A DNA stretch of 64,000 nt from Granulosicoccus sp045110475 (GTDB taxonomy: Bacteria > Pseudomonadota > Gammaproteobacteria > Granulosicoccales > Granulosicoccaceae). Position numbers and translations under genes: made by a program. The notes under the pieces were generated by a model. It had not been told where the DNA came from. It saw nothing but the letters and a program-made list of their open reading frames with translations, and made no database searches. How positions within the stretch are numbered: the stretch's first letter is position 1; every line of letters starts with the position of its first letter. Positions 26,434 through 34,620 of this stretch are shown here, piece by piece. The stretch covers positions 46,852 to 110,851 of the forward strand of contig JBGCGC010000129.1 of assembly GCA_045110475.1 (NCBI GenBank), in the 5' to 3' direction.

Positions 26434-26741
26434 GGCTATACCTTTTTGATGGGAATTGTTAGACCACTGAGGTGATTTGGAAAGGCTGCAAGATCGAGAA
26501 ACTGAAGCACTCTCGCTTTTTCGGTGTTAATTTATTTCTAGTTGTGACATGAATTCGTTGTCTGGTGCTGAGAATTTTCAGGCGGTAAAAAAGTGGATAG
26601 TTTAAATAATAAATCAAATATTCATCATAAACCAATCCAATGCCATTGCTGGTAGCGATTTTCAATATAGGCAATAGTATGTCACTTAATAAGTGCACGA
26701 AAATAGTGTTATATAGCTGAGCACTATGATTGAAGAGAACG
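26434..26741. other. 308-bp AT-rich gap between ABM and LysR genes
   Basis: The gap is AT-rich, and the minus-strand frame through it translates to an unconvincing Leu/Ile/Tyr-rich sequence. I see no gene, repeat or clear terminator. It should hold the promoter of the ABM gene. Confidence 0.4.
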
Positions 26742-27656
26742 CTAACTGGCATTTAGATCATACATGTCGGCCAGCGATTCTGACAACTGTTCAATAAAAC
26801 GCGAAGCTGCTACAGAAAGCGTCCTGCTATGCTTCTGGCCCACTGTTAATATCCCGCCCATGACATCCTGTGGATCAACAGCCCTGTGTACGAGTGTTGA
26901 ATCGTGAAGTTTCTGAGGTGCACCAATGTGTATTTGAAATGTTATTGCCTGTGTTGCAGCAACGTGTGCTTTCAGGTACTCAAACGAATTACTTTGCAGA
27001 ACGGGTGTTGTGGTAAAAGTCTTTCTGAACAAGGCCTGATCCAGTAAGGACCGCCCACCAAAGCCTTTATTTGCCAGTGCTATTGGGAACTCGTAGCACT
27101 GATGGAGGCGGACTGAGTCGTACTGTGACAGGGGATGATCTACAGCCATGATAGCAACGAGGTTTTGTGGAACAGCTAATCTGACATCATAGTCCGGTAC
27201 ACTTTGGTCGTTGAAAACCAGAACGATATCAACCTCAAACGAGTTGAGCATTTCTGCTGCACGATCATGTTCTATGACAAGTACCTCAAACGTCACATTT
27301 GGGAACATGCGTTGGTACCTGGCAACTTGTCGAGGCAGGAAGTAGGGCACAAGTGCCTGGCTGCAACCGATGCTGACATGACCACGTCGTATTCCGGATA
27401 AATCGGCTATCCTGCTTTTAAGCCGCTCTGTGTCTGCCAGTGATTCACGAATATGATGAATGACAAGCTCGCCCGCAGCACTGACTCGTACGCCTTTTGA
27501 GCTTCTCTCGAAAATTTCAAAGCCCATCTCCTCCTCAAAACTTTGTAGTCTGCGTTGTACTGCTGAGGGTGTCTGTGAAATCGATTCAGCTGCTGAGCGA
27601 ATGGAACCGGTGCGTTCAATAGCGTCGATGATTCGGAAGGTCACAAGGTGCTTCAT
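26742..27656 (-). CDS. LysR-family transcriptional regulator (paralogue 2)
   Basis: The protein has 304 residues. The N-terminal helix-turn-helix (GSIRSAAESISQTPSAVQRR) is followed by a ligand-binding domain that includes CSQALVPYFLPRQVARY, nearly the same as in the 9973 paralogue. It is divergent from the nine-gene operon that starts at 27869, and the operator pair at 27788-27830 lies in the gap between them. It most likely activates that operon in response to the imported compound or an intermediate. Confidence 0.9.
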   Translation of the reverse strand: MKHLVTFRIIDAIERTGSIRSAAESISQTPSAVQRRLQSFEEEMGFEIFERSSKGVRVSAAGELVIHHIRESLADTERLKSRIADLSGIRRGHVSIGCSQALVPYFLPRQVARYQRMFPNVTFEVLVIEHDRAAEMLNSFEVDIVLVFNDQSVPDYDVRLAVPQNLVAIMAVDHPLSQYDSVRLHQCYEFPIALANKGFGGRSLLDQALFRKTFTTTPVLQSNSFEYLKAHVAATQAITFQIHIGAPQKLHDSTLVHRAVDPQDVMGGILTVGQKHSRTLSVAASRFIEQLSESLADMYDLNAS

Positions 27657-27787
27657 GGGAGTGTCTTTCCATCAAGGTGAGTTGATCGGTTGACTTCGTG
27701 GCCGATCTGCTCCTGATCTTGCAGGCCAGATATCGCTGATCGTGGTAGTCAGCTGGTGCTAGTGGGCCACAGGATACCTCAGTACGT

Positions 27788-27830
27788 GTGCTGCGTTTCT
27801 AGCAGCACCGTTTAGCAAAAATAGCACAAG
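27788..27830 (+). promoter_or_regulatory. Tandem 21-bp operator-like palindromes, probable LysR-type site (copy C)
   Basis: Unit 1 (27788-27808) has perfect arms GTGCTG/CAGCAC around the 9-nt spacer CGTTTCTAG. Unit 2 (27810-27830) has degenerate arms GTTTAG/CACAAG around CAAAAATAG. The 22-bp unit spacing and the A-rich second spacer match copies A (1822) and B (11208). It ends 38 bp before the GTG start of the operon and lies between that start and the divergent LysR gene. Confidence 0.7.
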
Positions 27831-27868
27831 ACAACATCACTGTAGTTGGACAGACTCTACCTTGAGCA

Positions 27869-28660
27869 GTGTTTTCGAGAACGATCGACTTGCATTCAAG
27901 ACAGGAAAGATGGTCATGGGATGAGGATAAAGTAAGCCTCGTTCGCCCAAAGCACGCTGCAAAAGTGGTCACTTTACGTGCTGAGCCTGAGTCTGTGCAA
28001 GTTGATTTATCGCGCTCGGCACTCATTGTCATCGACATGCAGAACGATTTTCTGGACCCGAATGGCTGGTTTTCTGCCGTGCGTGGCGCACCTGTAGAGC
28101 AACTGAAATCAGCACTGCTGCCCATCAATGCCATAGCGCGAGCATTCCGCCACTCAAATGTCCCGGTAATCCACCTTAACTGGGGTGTGCGGGCGGATCT
28201 TGCCAATCTACCAGCAAACGTGTTGGATATAGGCTCGGCATGTGGGACTCAGCCAGGTTATGGCGATGCCATGGCGAATGGTCGCGTGCTTGTTAGTGGA
28301 ACCTGGGGTGCTTCTAGTGTCGATGACATTATTCAGGAGAGTACTGACATAACAGTGTCCAAACACCGTCTTTCCGGTTTTCGGGACAACGAGCTTGAGC
28401 AAATTCTTCGTCGGCTGGACGTTTCCACCATATTTTACACCGGCGTCAATCTTGACCGCTGTGTATTCGCCACACTGATGGATGGATGTTTTCAGGGTTT
28501 CGATGCCATCCTGGTGGAAGACGCAACGGCGACGGTATCTCCAGGGAGTGTCGTCGATGCCATCACCTACCTTATAAGAATGCTCTACGGATTCACAACC
28601 ACTAGCGCTGAGATCATTTCGGCGCTTGACAACGACAATGAACAGGTAAAAGCACCATGA
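27869..28660 (+). CDS. Cysteine hydrolase, isochorismatase family (RutB-like), operon leader
   Basis: The protein has 263 residues if the GTG at 27869 is the start; the conserved domain begins near residue 48, so a later start is possible. The triad is D56 (LIVIDMQNDFLDPNGW), K165 (VSKHRLSGF) and C198 (GVNLDRCVFATLMDG). It is less like biuret hydrolase than the 6191 and 8678 products and closer in form to ureidoacrylate- or carbamate-type hydrolases. As first gene of the operon it could cleave the terminal ureido group after ring opening. Its stop overlaps the next ATG (ATGA). Confidence 0.75.
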   Translation: MFSRTIDLHSRQERWSWDEDKVSLVRPKHAAKVVTLRAEPESVQVDLSRSALIVIDMQNDFLDPNGWFSAVRGAPVEQLKSALLPINAIARAFRHSNVPVIHLNWGVRADLANLPANVLDIGSACGTQPGYGDAMANGRVLVSGTWGASSVDDIIQESTDITVSKHRLSGFRDNELEQILRRLDVSTIFYTGVNLDRCVFATLMDGCFQGFDAILVEDATATVSPGSVVDAITYLIRMLYGFTTTSAEIISALDNDNEQVKAP

Positions 28661-29706
28661 AAATATCGCGTCGTCAGTTTACGAAAGTCGCCGCTGCCAC
28701 AACGGCGGCTTCGCTGGCTCCCATACTAGCTGCACCTGCCATAGGCCAGGGAAACACCAAGCTTAAAATGATTCTTAACTGGCGGTATCAGGGGCCGCAG
28801 TCATGGTTCTTTCTTGCCGAAGACAACGGCTACTTTGCCAAGGCTGGTATAGACATGACGATGGATCAGGGCAATGGCTCGGGTGCTGCCGTGGGACAGG
28901 TCGCTGGTGGTGCCTACGACGTCGGATTTGGTGATGTGAACGCGTTGATACGACTGGCAGGAACAAAACCGGAAGAAGCACCAGTGTGTGTTTATCAAAT
29001 GTATAACAAACCACCGTTTACCGTTGCAGTATTGTCAGACTCTGACATCATGACTGCAAAAGATCTGGAAGGGCGAAAGCTGGGCGGTGCAGCAAATGAT
29101 GGTGCTCTTAAGCTGTTTCCTGCGTTTGCCAATATTGCTGGACTGGATACATCGGCCATAGAGATTCTCAATTTCAAATCCAATCTACGTGAACAGATGC
29201 TTAAATCTGAACAGGTCGAAGGTGTGTTCGGTTACGTCAATACCATCCGTTTCTCTGCCAAGCTTTCCGGGATGAATCCGGATGAGGATATTCGTTTTAT
29301 TTCGTTTGGCGACTATGGAATGGATCTGTACTCTAATGGACTCATCGTTCCCAAAGCCCTGACAACCACAAGCCCTGACCTGGTTGAAGGCATGGTATGG
29401 GCGATCAATCAAGGTGTTGCCGATACGCTAAGTGACCCGGATGCAGCCGTTGAGGCAGTTGCCAGGCGTGAGCCGTTAATCAATAAGGAAGTTGAGCGTG
29501 AGCGCTTGATAGCAACGCTTCAGGATGAGATGAATCATCCTGAGCTGGCAGAAACAGGGCTCGGTAATGTCGATCCGGACCGCTTTAAGAAAGCCATCGA
29601 TCTTGTCGTATCCGCTTCTGAGCTACCGCGCACACCAGCCATGGATGAAATCTACACGGATGCTTTCCTACCTGCATCGGATCAGCGCATCTATAAGCTG
29701 CTGTAG
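28657..29706 (+). CDS. ABC transporter substrate-binding protein, NMT1/THI5-like, Tat-exported (first of two)
   Basis: The protein has 349 residues. A twin-arginine signal (SRRQFTKVAAATTAAS, residues 4-19) ends near IGQG. The mature part begins LKMILNWRYQGPQSWFFLAEDNGYF and continues with AYDVGFGDVNALIRL, features of NMT1/THI5-like proteins that bind pyrimidine-like or riboflavin-like ligands. It is a paralogue of the 33545 product in the same operon, whereas only one ATPase (31933) and one permease (32745) are present, so two binding proteins probably share one importer. Confidence 0.87.
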   Translation: MKISRRQFTKVAAATTAASLAPILAAPAIGQGNTKLKMILNWRYQGPQSWFFLAEDNGYFAKAGIDMTMDQGNGSGAAVGQVAGGAYDVGFGDVNALIRLAGTKPEEAPVCVYQMYNKPPFTVAVLSDSDIMTAKDLEGRKLGGAANDGALKLFPAFANIAGLDTSAIEILNFKSNLREQMLKSEQVEGVFGYVNTIRFSAKLSGMNPDEDIRFISFGDYGMDLYSNGLIVPKALTTTSPDLVEGMVWAINQGVADTLSDPDAAVEAVARREPLINKEVERERLIATLQDEMNHPELAETGLGNVDPDRFKKAIDLVVSASELPRTPAMDEIYTDAFLPASDQRIYKLL

Positions 29707-29714
29707 ACAACACT

Positions 29715-30509
29715 ATGAATCTTGGCTTAAAGGATAAGGTTGTGGTTGTGTCAGGCCCGGCAAAAGGTATGGGGGCTGCTATTACACTCGGATTTGCGCG
29801 AGAGGGGGCAAATCTGGCGCTGCTTGGACGAGACACGGCCGCCATTCATCCAGTAGCGGCACAATCGCGAGAGCTTGGTGTTGATGCTGAAGTGTTCAAG
29901 TGTGATGTAACCGATGATGCAGCAGTAGATTCAGTCATCGACGCCGTCTTGAAGCGTTTTGACAATCAGATCCATGTGCTTGTGAACGTAGCGGGAGGAA
30001 CTGGTCCTATCGGAAAGTCAGGTACTGATACATCGTCTGAAGAATTTGACGACATTGTCCGCCTTAATATGGGTGGGCCTTTTAACCTGATACGAGCTGT
30101 TGCACCCGCCATGAAACGTCTGGGGGGTGGCAAGGTTGTCAATATCGGGGGCACCTTTGGTATGCGAGGGCGTGCCATGCGTCTTGCCTATTCAAGTTCC
30201 AAGTGGGGCCTGCGGGGTCTGACAAAAAGCTTTGCTCTTGAACTGGGACCTTACAACATTAACGTTAATCTGGTTGCACCGGGTATGGTCGATGGACCCA
30301 GATTCCGCGATAAGGTCGTACCGCAGGTTGCACAGCAGTACGGCTTAAGTCAGGAAGATGCCATCCGACAACACGCCTCTGATTATGCACTAGGCAGAAT
30401 TAGTACCGATTCCGACATTGCCAGTGCAACGCTGTTTCTTGCCTCTGATACAGCACGGCAGATAACCGGTGTTGATCTCCCTGTTGATGGTGGCTGGGCT
30501 GCACTATGA
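29715..30509 (+). CDS. Short-chain dehydrogenase/reductase with altered catalytic serine
   Basis: The protein has 264 residues with a Rossmann fold. The nucleotide motif reads SGPAKGMG (residues 13-20; usually TGxxxGxG), followed by NVAGG (91-95). The active-site tyrosine and lysine are present as Y159 and K163 (YSSSK). The serine normally 13 residues before the tyrosine is Gly146, with Thr147 next to it. The C-terminus has the usual GVDLPVDGGW. It may oxidise or reduce the imported heterocycle or its product, possibly with lower activity or with Thr147 replacing serine. It sits between a binding protein and an allantoinase-like gene and overlaps the latter by 4 nt. Confidence 0.85.
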   Translation: MNLGLKDKVVVVSGPAKGMGAAITLGFAREGANLALLGRDTAAIHPVAAQSRELGVDAEVFKCDVTDDAAVDSVIDAVLKRFDNQIHVLVNVAGGTGPIGKSGTDTSSEEFDDIVRLNMGGPFNLIRAVAPAMKRLGGGKVVNIGGTFGMRGRAMRLAYSSSKWGLRGLTKSFALELGPYNINVNLVAPGMVDGPRFRDKVVPQVAQQYGLSQEDAIRQHASDYALGRISTDSDIASATLFLASDTARQITGVDLPVDGGWAAL

Positions 30510-31936
30510 GTATCTCAATGCCTGATCTTATTTTACGTGGCGGTACGGTTGTTCATGCACAGGGACGTGAAGTCGCCGATGTTGCTATCAAGGATGAGCT
30601 GATTGTCGGTATTGGTAGTACGGACACTCTTGGTGACGCGGTTGAGTCTGTCGACGTAACTGGTCACTATCTTATTCCGGGGGCAATAGATGTCCATGTC
30701 CATTTTCGCGAGCCGGGATACACCCATAAAGAAGACTGGGGCACAGGTACTCAGGCCGCAGCGATGGGTGGTGTGACCACGGTTTTTGAAATGCCAAACA
30801 CCCACCCGCCAACTCGATCAGTAACCGAGCTGAAACAAAAGCAGGCATGTGCTGCAAAAGCCTGCGTTGATTTTGGATTGTACGGACTTCTGGCTGAGGA
30901 CAACATCGAGGAAATTCCGGCACTCATCAAAGCGGGGGCCAATGCCTTCAAGTGCTTTATGGGCAATACATTTGGCAATCTGCCATCACCGTCTACCGGA
31001 GCCATGCTGGAAGGATTCGAGATCATTGCACAATCGGGATTGCGTATTTCATTGCATGCAGAGACAGCATCTATTATGGCCTGGCGACAAGCGAAACTCG
31101 AAGCGGCCGGGCTGAATGAACCGTTACATCATATTGCTGCACGTCCTGAAGTTGTTGCCGTCGAAGCAGTAGCACGCGCTTCAATTCTTGCCGAGTGGAC
31201 GGGTGCCAGAATTCATGTGCTGCACATATCGTCGGCGGGTGAGCTTCGCCCCTTGGCTGAAGCGAAGGCACGCGGCGTCGATGTGACTGGAGAGACATGC
31301 CCATGTTATTTGTTCCTCAACTCTGGCGATTATGCACGACTGGGCAGCGTTATCCGCGTAAATCCTCCAGTCAGAGAAGCTAAAGACTCGAATGCGATAT
31401 GGGCGGCGCTACACTCTGGTGTCGTTGACATGATTTCGACTGATCATGCACCGCACACCCCTGAAGAGAAAACCAACGATATTATTTGGAAAGCTGATTG
31501 TGGTTTTCCGGGTGTTGAAACGCAAATGCCCTTGATGCTAACTGAGGTAGCTGATGGCCGTCTGACGCTTGAAGACTATGTGCGGATATCCTCGACCAAT
31601 CCCGCCCGAGCGTTTGGATTATCACCCATGAAGGGGCGTATTGCCGTAGGGTCGCATGCAGATATCGCTGTTGTTGATATGGCGCGTAAAGAGACGGTCG
31701 ATGCACAGAGACTTCATAGCCGCGGCAAGATTACCCCGTTTTCAGGTAGGAAAACAGTGGGTGCTCCTGTGCATACGCTGGTGCGCGGTCGCTTTGTGCA
31801 ACGTGATCGACAATGGGTATCGGAAAGTACAGGCCACGGCAGGCAAGTCAGCGATATTCAGCGCATGCCAGCGCCGGCACCGCGCAATGTTGAGCAAACA
31901 CTGGCGGCATTGACTGAAGCAGGCAGCCATTCATGA
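30506..31936 (+). CDS. Cyclic amidohydrolase (allantoinase/dihydroorotase/dihydropyrimidinase family)
   Basis: The protein has 476 residues and all metal ligands of a binuclear cyclic amidohydrolase: H64 and H66 (DVHVHFREPG), K149 (AFKCFMG, the lysine usually carbamylated), H184 (SLHAET), H240 (HVLHISS) and D313 (STDHAPHT). The HFREPGYTHKEDW start and GFPGVETQMPLML end are nearest to allantoinase and dihydroorotase-like enzymes. Expected chemistry is hydrolytic opening of a cyclic amide or imide ring. It overlaps both neighbours by 4 nt, so it is tightly coupled to the SDR and to the importer. The ring compound is unknown. Confidence 0.85.
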   Translation: MSISMPDLILRGGTVVHAQGREVADVAIKDELIVGIGSTDTLGDAVESVDVTGHYLIPGAIDVHVHFREPGYTHKEDWGTGTQAAAMGGVTTVFEMPNTHPPTRSVTELKQKQACAAKACVDFGLYGLLAEDNIEEIPALIKAGANAFKCFMGNTFGNLPSPSTGAMLEGFEIIAQSGLRISLHAETASIMAWRQAKLEAAGLNEPLHHIAARPEVVAVEAVARASILAEWTGARIHVLHISSAGELRPLAEAKARGVDVTGETCPCYLFLNSGDYARLGSVIRVNPPVREAKDSNAIWAALHSGVVDMISTDHAPHTPEEKTNDIIWKADCGFPGVETQMPLMLTEVADGRLTLEDYVRISSTNPARAFGLSPMKGRIAVGSHADIAVVDMARKETVDAQRLHSRGKITPFSGRKTVGAPVHTLVRGRFVQRDRQWVSESTGHGRQVSDIQRMPAPAPRNVEQTLAALTEAGSHS

Positions 31937-32748
31937 CTGATGCACGCTTTGTACAGTTGGAGAACGTCAGCGTTACTTTCGGACGAGGCGAAGACAGCAC
32001 GGAAGCGTTGCAACCCACCTCCCTGACGATCAGCAAGGGCGAGTTTCTGGCATTGGTGGGACCTTCTGGATGTGGCAAATCAACGATACTAAAACTGACC
32101 AGTGAACTACTGACGCCGACAACGGGCAATATCTACTTTTCCGGTCGTGAAATGGGCGCACAACCTGTACGGGTAGGCATGGCCTTCCAGAGCGCATCGT
32201 TACTTCCCTGGATGAGCGTACGTGACAACGTTATGTTACCGTTGAAAATCGTGCCTCCGTTCAAGCACTCTTTTCGTTCCAAACGCAACAGCGAATACAA
32301 AGACCGTGCAGATGCTCTGCTGGCACAGGTTGGACTGGAAGATTTTGCCGATAAAAGTCCATGGCAACTCTCCGGTGGAATGATGCAAAGAGCAAACCTC
32401 TGTCGTGCCCTGATACATGATCCGGATCTGTTGTTGCTGGATGAGCCATTCGGTGCGCTCGACCAGTTCACTCGCGAAGAGCTGTGGCAGACCTTGCAAG
32501 ATCTCTGGATAGAGCGTAGCCCTACCGTCATATTGGTAACGCATGATCTTCGAGAGGCGGCCTATCTGGCAAGTCGTATCTGTGTCATGAGCTCGCGCCC
32601 CGGCAAAATAATTGACGACAGGGCCGTTAATTTTGCGCGACCGAGGCCTATAGATATTTCATTTGAGCCTGCGTTTGTCTCACTGGTTAAAGATCTGCGA
32701 AGTCTTATCGTTCATACCCCAGTGACTAAAAAGCCCGAGGCCGCATGA
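31933..32748 (+). CDS. ABC transporter ATP-binding protein (SsuB/ThiZ type)
   Basis: The protein has 271 residues with one ABC domain: Walker A GPSGCGKST, Q-loop FQSASLLPWMSVRDNV, signature LSGGMMQRANLCRALIHDP, Walker B LLLDEPFGALDQFTREEL and switch VTHDLREAAYLA. It overlaps the allantoinase-like gene by 4 nt and the permease by 4 nt. It energises import for the two binding proteins at 28657 and 33545. Confidence 0.9.
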   Translation: MTDARFVQLENVSVTFGRGEDSTEALQPTSLTISKGEFLALVGPSGCGKSTILKLTSELLTPTTGNIYFSGREMGAQPVRVGMAFQSASLLPWMSVRDNVMLPLKIVPPFKHSFRSKRNSEYKDRADALLAQVGLEDFADKSPWQLSGGMMQRANLCRALIHDPDLLLLDEPFGALDQFTREELWQTLQDLWIERSPTVILVTHDLREAAYLASRICVMSSRPGKIIDDRAVNFARPRPIDISFEPAFVSLVKDLRSLIVHTPVTKKPEAA

Positions 32749-33503
32749 GCATCCATACTCGACAATTGGCGCCCGCCATTCTCATTGTCAGTGTTTTTTT
32801 GGCTTGGGAATTCATCTGCATCGTCGCTGGCGTATCTGAGCTGATACTGCCTCGACCCACACGTATTCTGGCGGCTTTTTTTGAATACGCGCCTGCGATT
32901 AAACCGCATGCATGGCAAACCTTGTACACCACACTGGTCGGTTTTTTCTTTGGTGTGTTAATTGGTTTGTTTTTAGGCGTGTTGATTGGCTCTTCAAGAC
33001 TGGCGTACGACACAGCCTACCCGTTGTTAGTTGGAATTTCGTCAATACCCAAGGTAGCGGTTGTGCCCATTTTCGTGCTGTGGTTTGGCGCCGGTACGGT
33101 GCCAGCTATCCTGACTGCCATGATCATTTGTATTTTTCCTATTGTGGTCAACGTCTCAACCGGTATCGCAACGGTGGAGCCGGAACTTGAGGACGTCATG
33201 CGTTCCCTGAAAGCCAGTCGGTGGGAGATTCTACGAAACGTTGGACTACCTCGTTCAATGCCCTATTTTTTCGCCTCATTGAAAGTGGCAATTACCTTGT
33301 CGTTCGTGGGTTCGGTGATAGCTGAGACCGTCGCCTCCAACAAGGGAATCGGGAACATGATGCTGATTGCCTCATCGTCTTTCAATGTACCTCTGGTTTT
33401 CTCCGGTCTCATGATTCTTGCGGTCATGGGCATCTCGCTATACGCGCTGTTTTCTTTTATCGAGCGACGTATGGCTGGCTGGGCTCTCAGGAAAGAGCAC
33501 TGA
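32745..33503 (+). CDS. ABC transporter permease (SsuC/ThiX type)
   Basis: The protein has 252 residues with about six membrane helices. The coupling loop reads VMRSLKASRWEILRNVGLPRSMPYFFASLK, as in permeases for nitrate, sulfonate and pyrimidine-type ligands; LPRPTRILAAFFEYAP near the N-terminus is also typical. It overlaps the ATPase gene and is followed 41 nt later by the second binding protein. Confidence 0.9.
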   Translation: MSIHTRQLAPAILIVSVFLAWEFICIVAGVSELILPRPTRILAAFFEYAPAIKPHAWQTLYTTLVGFFFGVLIGLFLGVLIGSSRLAYDTAYPLLVGISSIPKVAVVPIFVLWFGAGTVPAILTAMIICIFPIVVNVSTGIATVEPELEDVMRSLKASRWEILRNVGLPRSMPYFFASLKVAITLSFVGSVIAETVASNKGIGNMMLIASSSFNVPLVFSGLMILAVMGISLYALFSFIERRMAGWALRKEH

Positions 33504-33544
33504 GCAGTTTTACAATCTCCATTTACTACTGAGGATTTATCACA

Positions 33545-34552
33545 GTGAAAAAACTATTGACGGTTGCGCTAACAACGTTTTTTATTTCCGGCTCTGTCAA
33601 AGCCGATGATGTTCCCATCAGATTTACGCTGGACTGGAAGATTCAAGGTGTTCACAGTTGGTTCTATCTCGCCAAGGAAAAAGGGTATTTTGCCGAGCAA
33701 GGTCTGGATGTAACTATTGATCAGGGAGAAGGCTCAGCCGCGACGGTCACACGCATCATGAGTGGTGCGTATGATGCAGGCTTCGGGGATATGAACGCCA
33801 TCATTCAGAATGCGGCGACCAATCCTGTTGAAGCCCCCGTGATGGTTTACCAGATATACAACCAACCTCCGTTTGCGGTTCTGACCAAAAACGGCGGACC
33901 TGTTGAGTCACTGGCAAGTCTTGAGGGGCTGAAAGTGGGCGCGCCTGCAGGTTCAGCATCTACAAAGCTGTTTCCGGCGCTTGCAGATGCGGTAGGCCTT
34001 GATTCGAGCACAGTCGAGATCATCAACGTTGCGCCCAACCTTCAAGAGCAGATGCTGGTACAAGGGCAGGTGGATGCGAGCCTGGTGTTCAACGTCACCA
34101 GCTATCTGAATATTATCGGCCTGGGTATGGACCCTGAGACTGATTTCAACTGGTTTCCATATGGTGAGGCCGGACTGGATATATATTCCAACGGTGTCAT
34201 GGTGTCACAAAAAATGCTTGAAGAAAATCCTGATGCCGTGAAAGGTCTTGTCGTTGCTATTGCCAAGGCTATGCAGGATGTGATCGCCAACCCCACAGAG
34301 GGAGTGGCAATTATCAAGTCTACTGAGCCGTTGAGCAATGAGGAGCTGGAGCTAAAGCGTCTGGATTTTGCATTGGAGAATCTGATTTATTCGGCCGAGT
34401 CGAAGATTGAAGGCATAGGCGCTGTGGACACCGAACGACTTAGCCGTTCCATCGATGTTATTCAGGAACTCTATGACTTACCGACAGCGCCAGAAGTCAG
34501 TAGCGTGTTTTCCGACGCTTTTTTGCCAGAGAAAGCGTTACGGGCTTTCTAG
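33545..34552 (+). CDS. ABC transporter substrate-binding protein, NMT1/THI5-like (second of two)
   Basis: The protein has 335 residues with a Sec signal peptide (residues 1-20, cut near VKA). The mature part, IRFTLDWKIQGVHSWFYLAK with AYDAGFGDMNAII and YQIYNQPPFAVLTK, parallels the 28657 product throughout. The two differ in export route: this one has no twin arginine. Both presumably deliver related ligands to the single 31933/32745 importer. A ribosome site (TGAGGA) lies upstream. Confidence 0.88.
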   Translation: MKKLLTVALTTFFISGSVKADDVPIRFTLDWKIQGVHSWFYLAKEKGYFAEQGLDVTIDQGEGSAATVTRIMSGAYDAGFGDMNAIIQNAATNPVEAPVMVYQIYNQPPFAVLTKNGGPVESLASLEGLKVGAPAGSASTKLFPALADAVGLDSSTVEIINVAPNLQEQMLVQGQVDASLVFNVTSYLNIIGLGMDPETDFNWFPYGEAGLDIYSNGVMVSQKMLEENPDAVKGLVVAIAKAMQDVIANPTEGVAIIKSTEPLSNEELELKRLDFALENLIYSAESKIEGIGAVDTERLSRSIDVIQELYDLPTAPEVSSVFSDAFLPEKALRAF

Positions 34553-34620
34553 CGAATCACTGTATTCATCCATTGAAACACGAACTTTTTACGTGATCAC
34601 AATTGGTATTAGTGAATCGA

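Noticed and set aside
26459..26752. 97-codon minus-strand frame in the gap below LysR paralogue 2
   Set aside because: It overlaps the LysR gene end and its composition is explained by AT-rich DNA.
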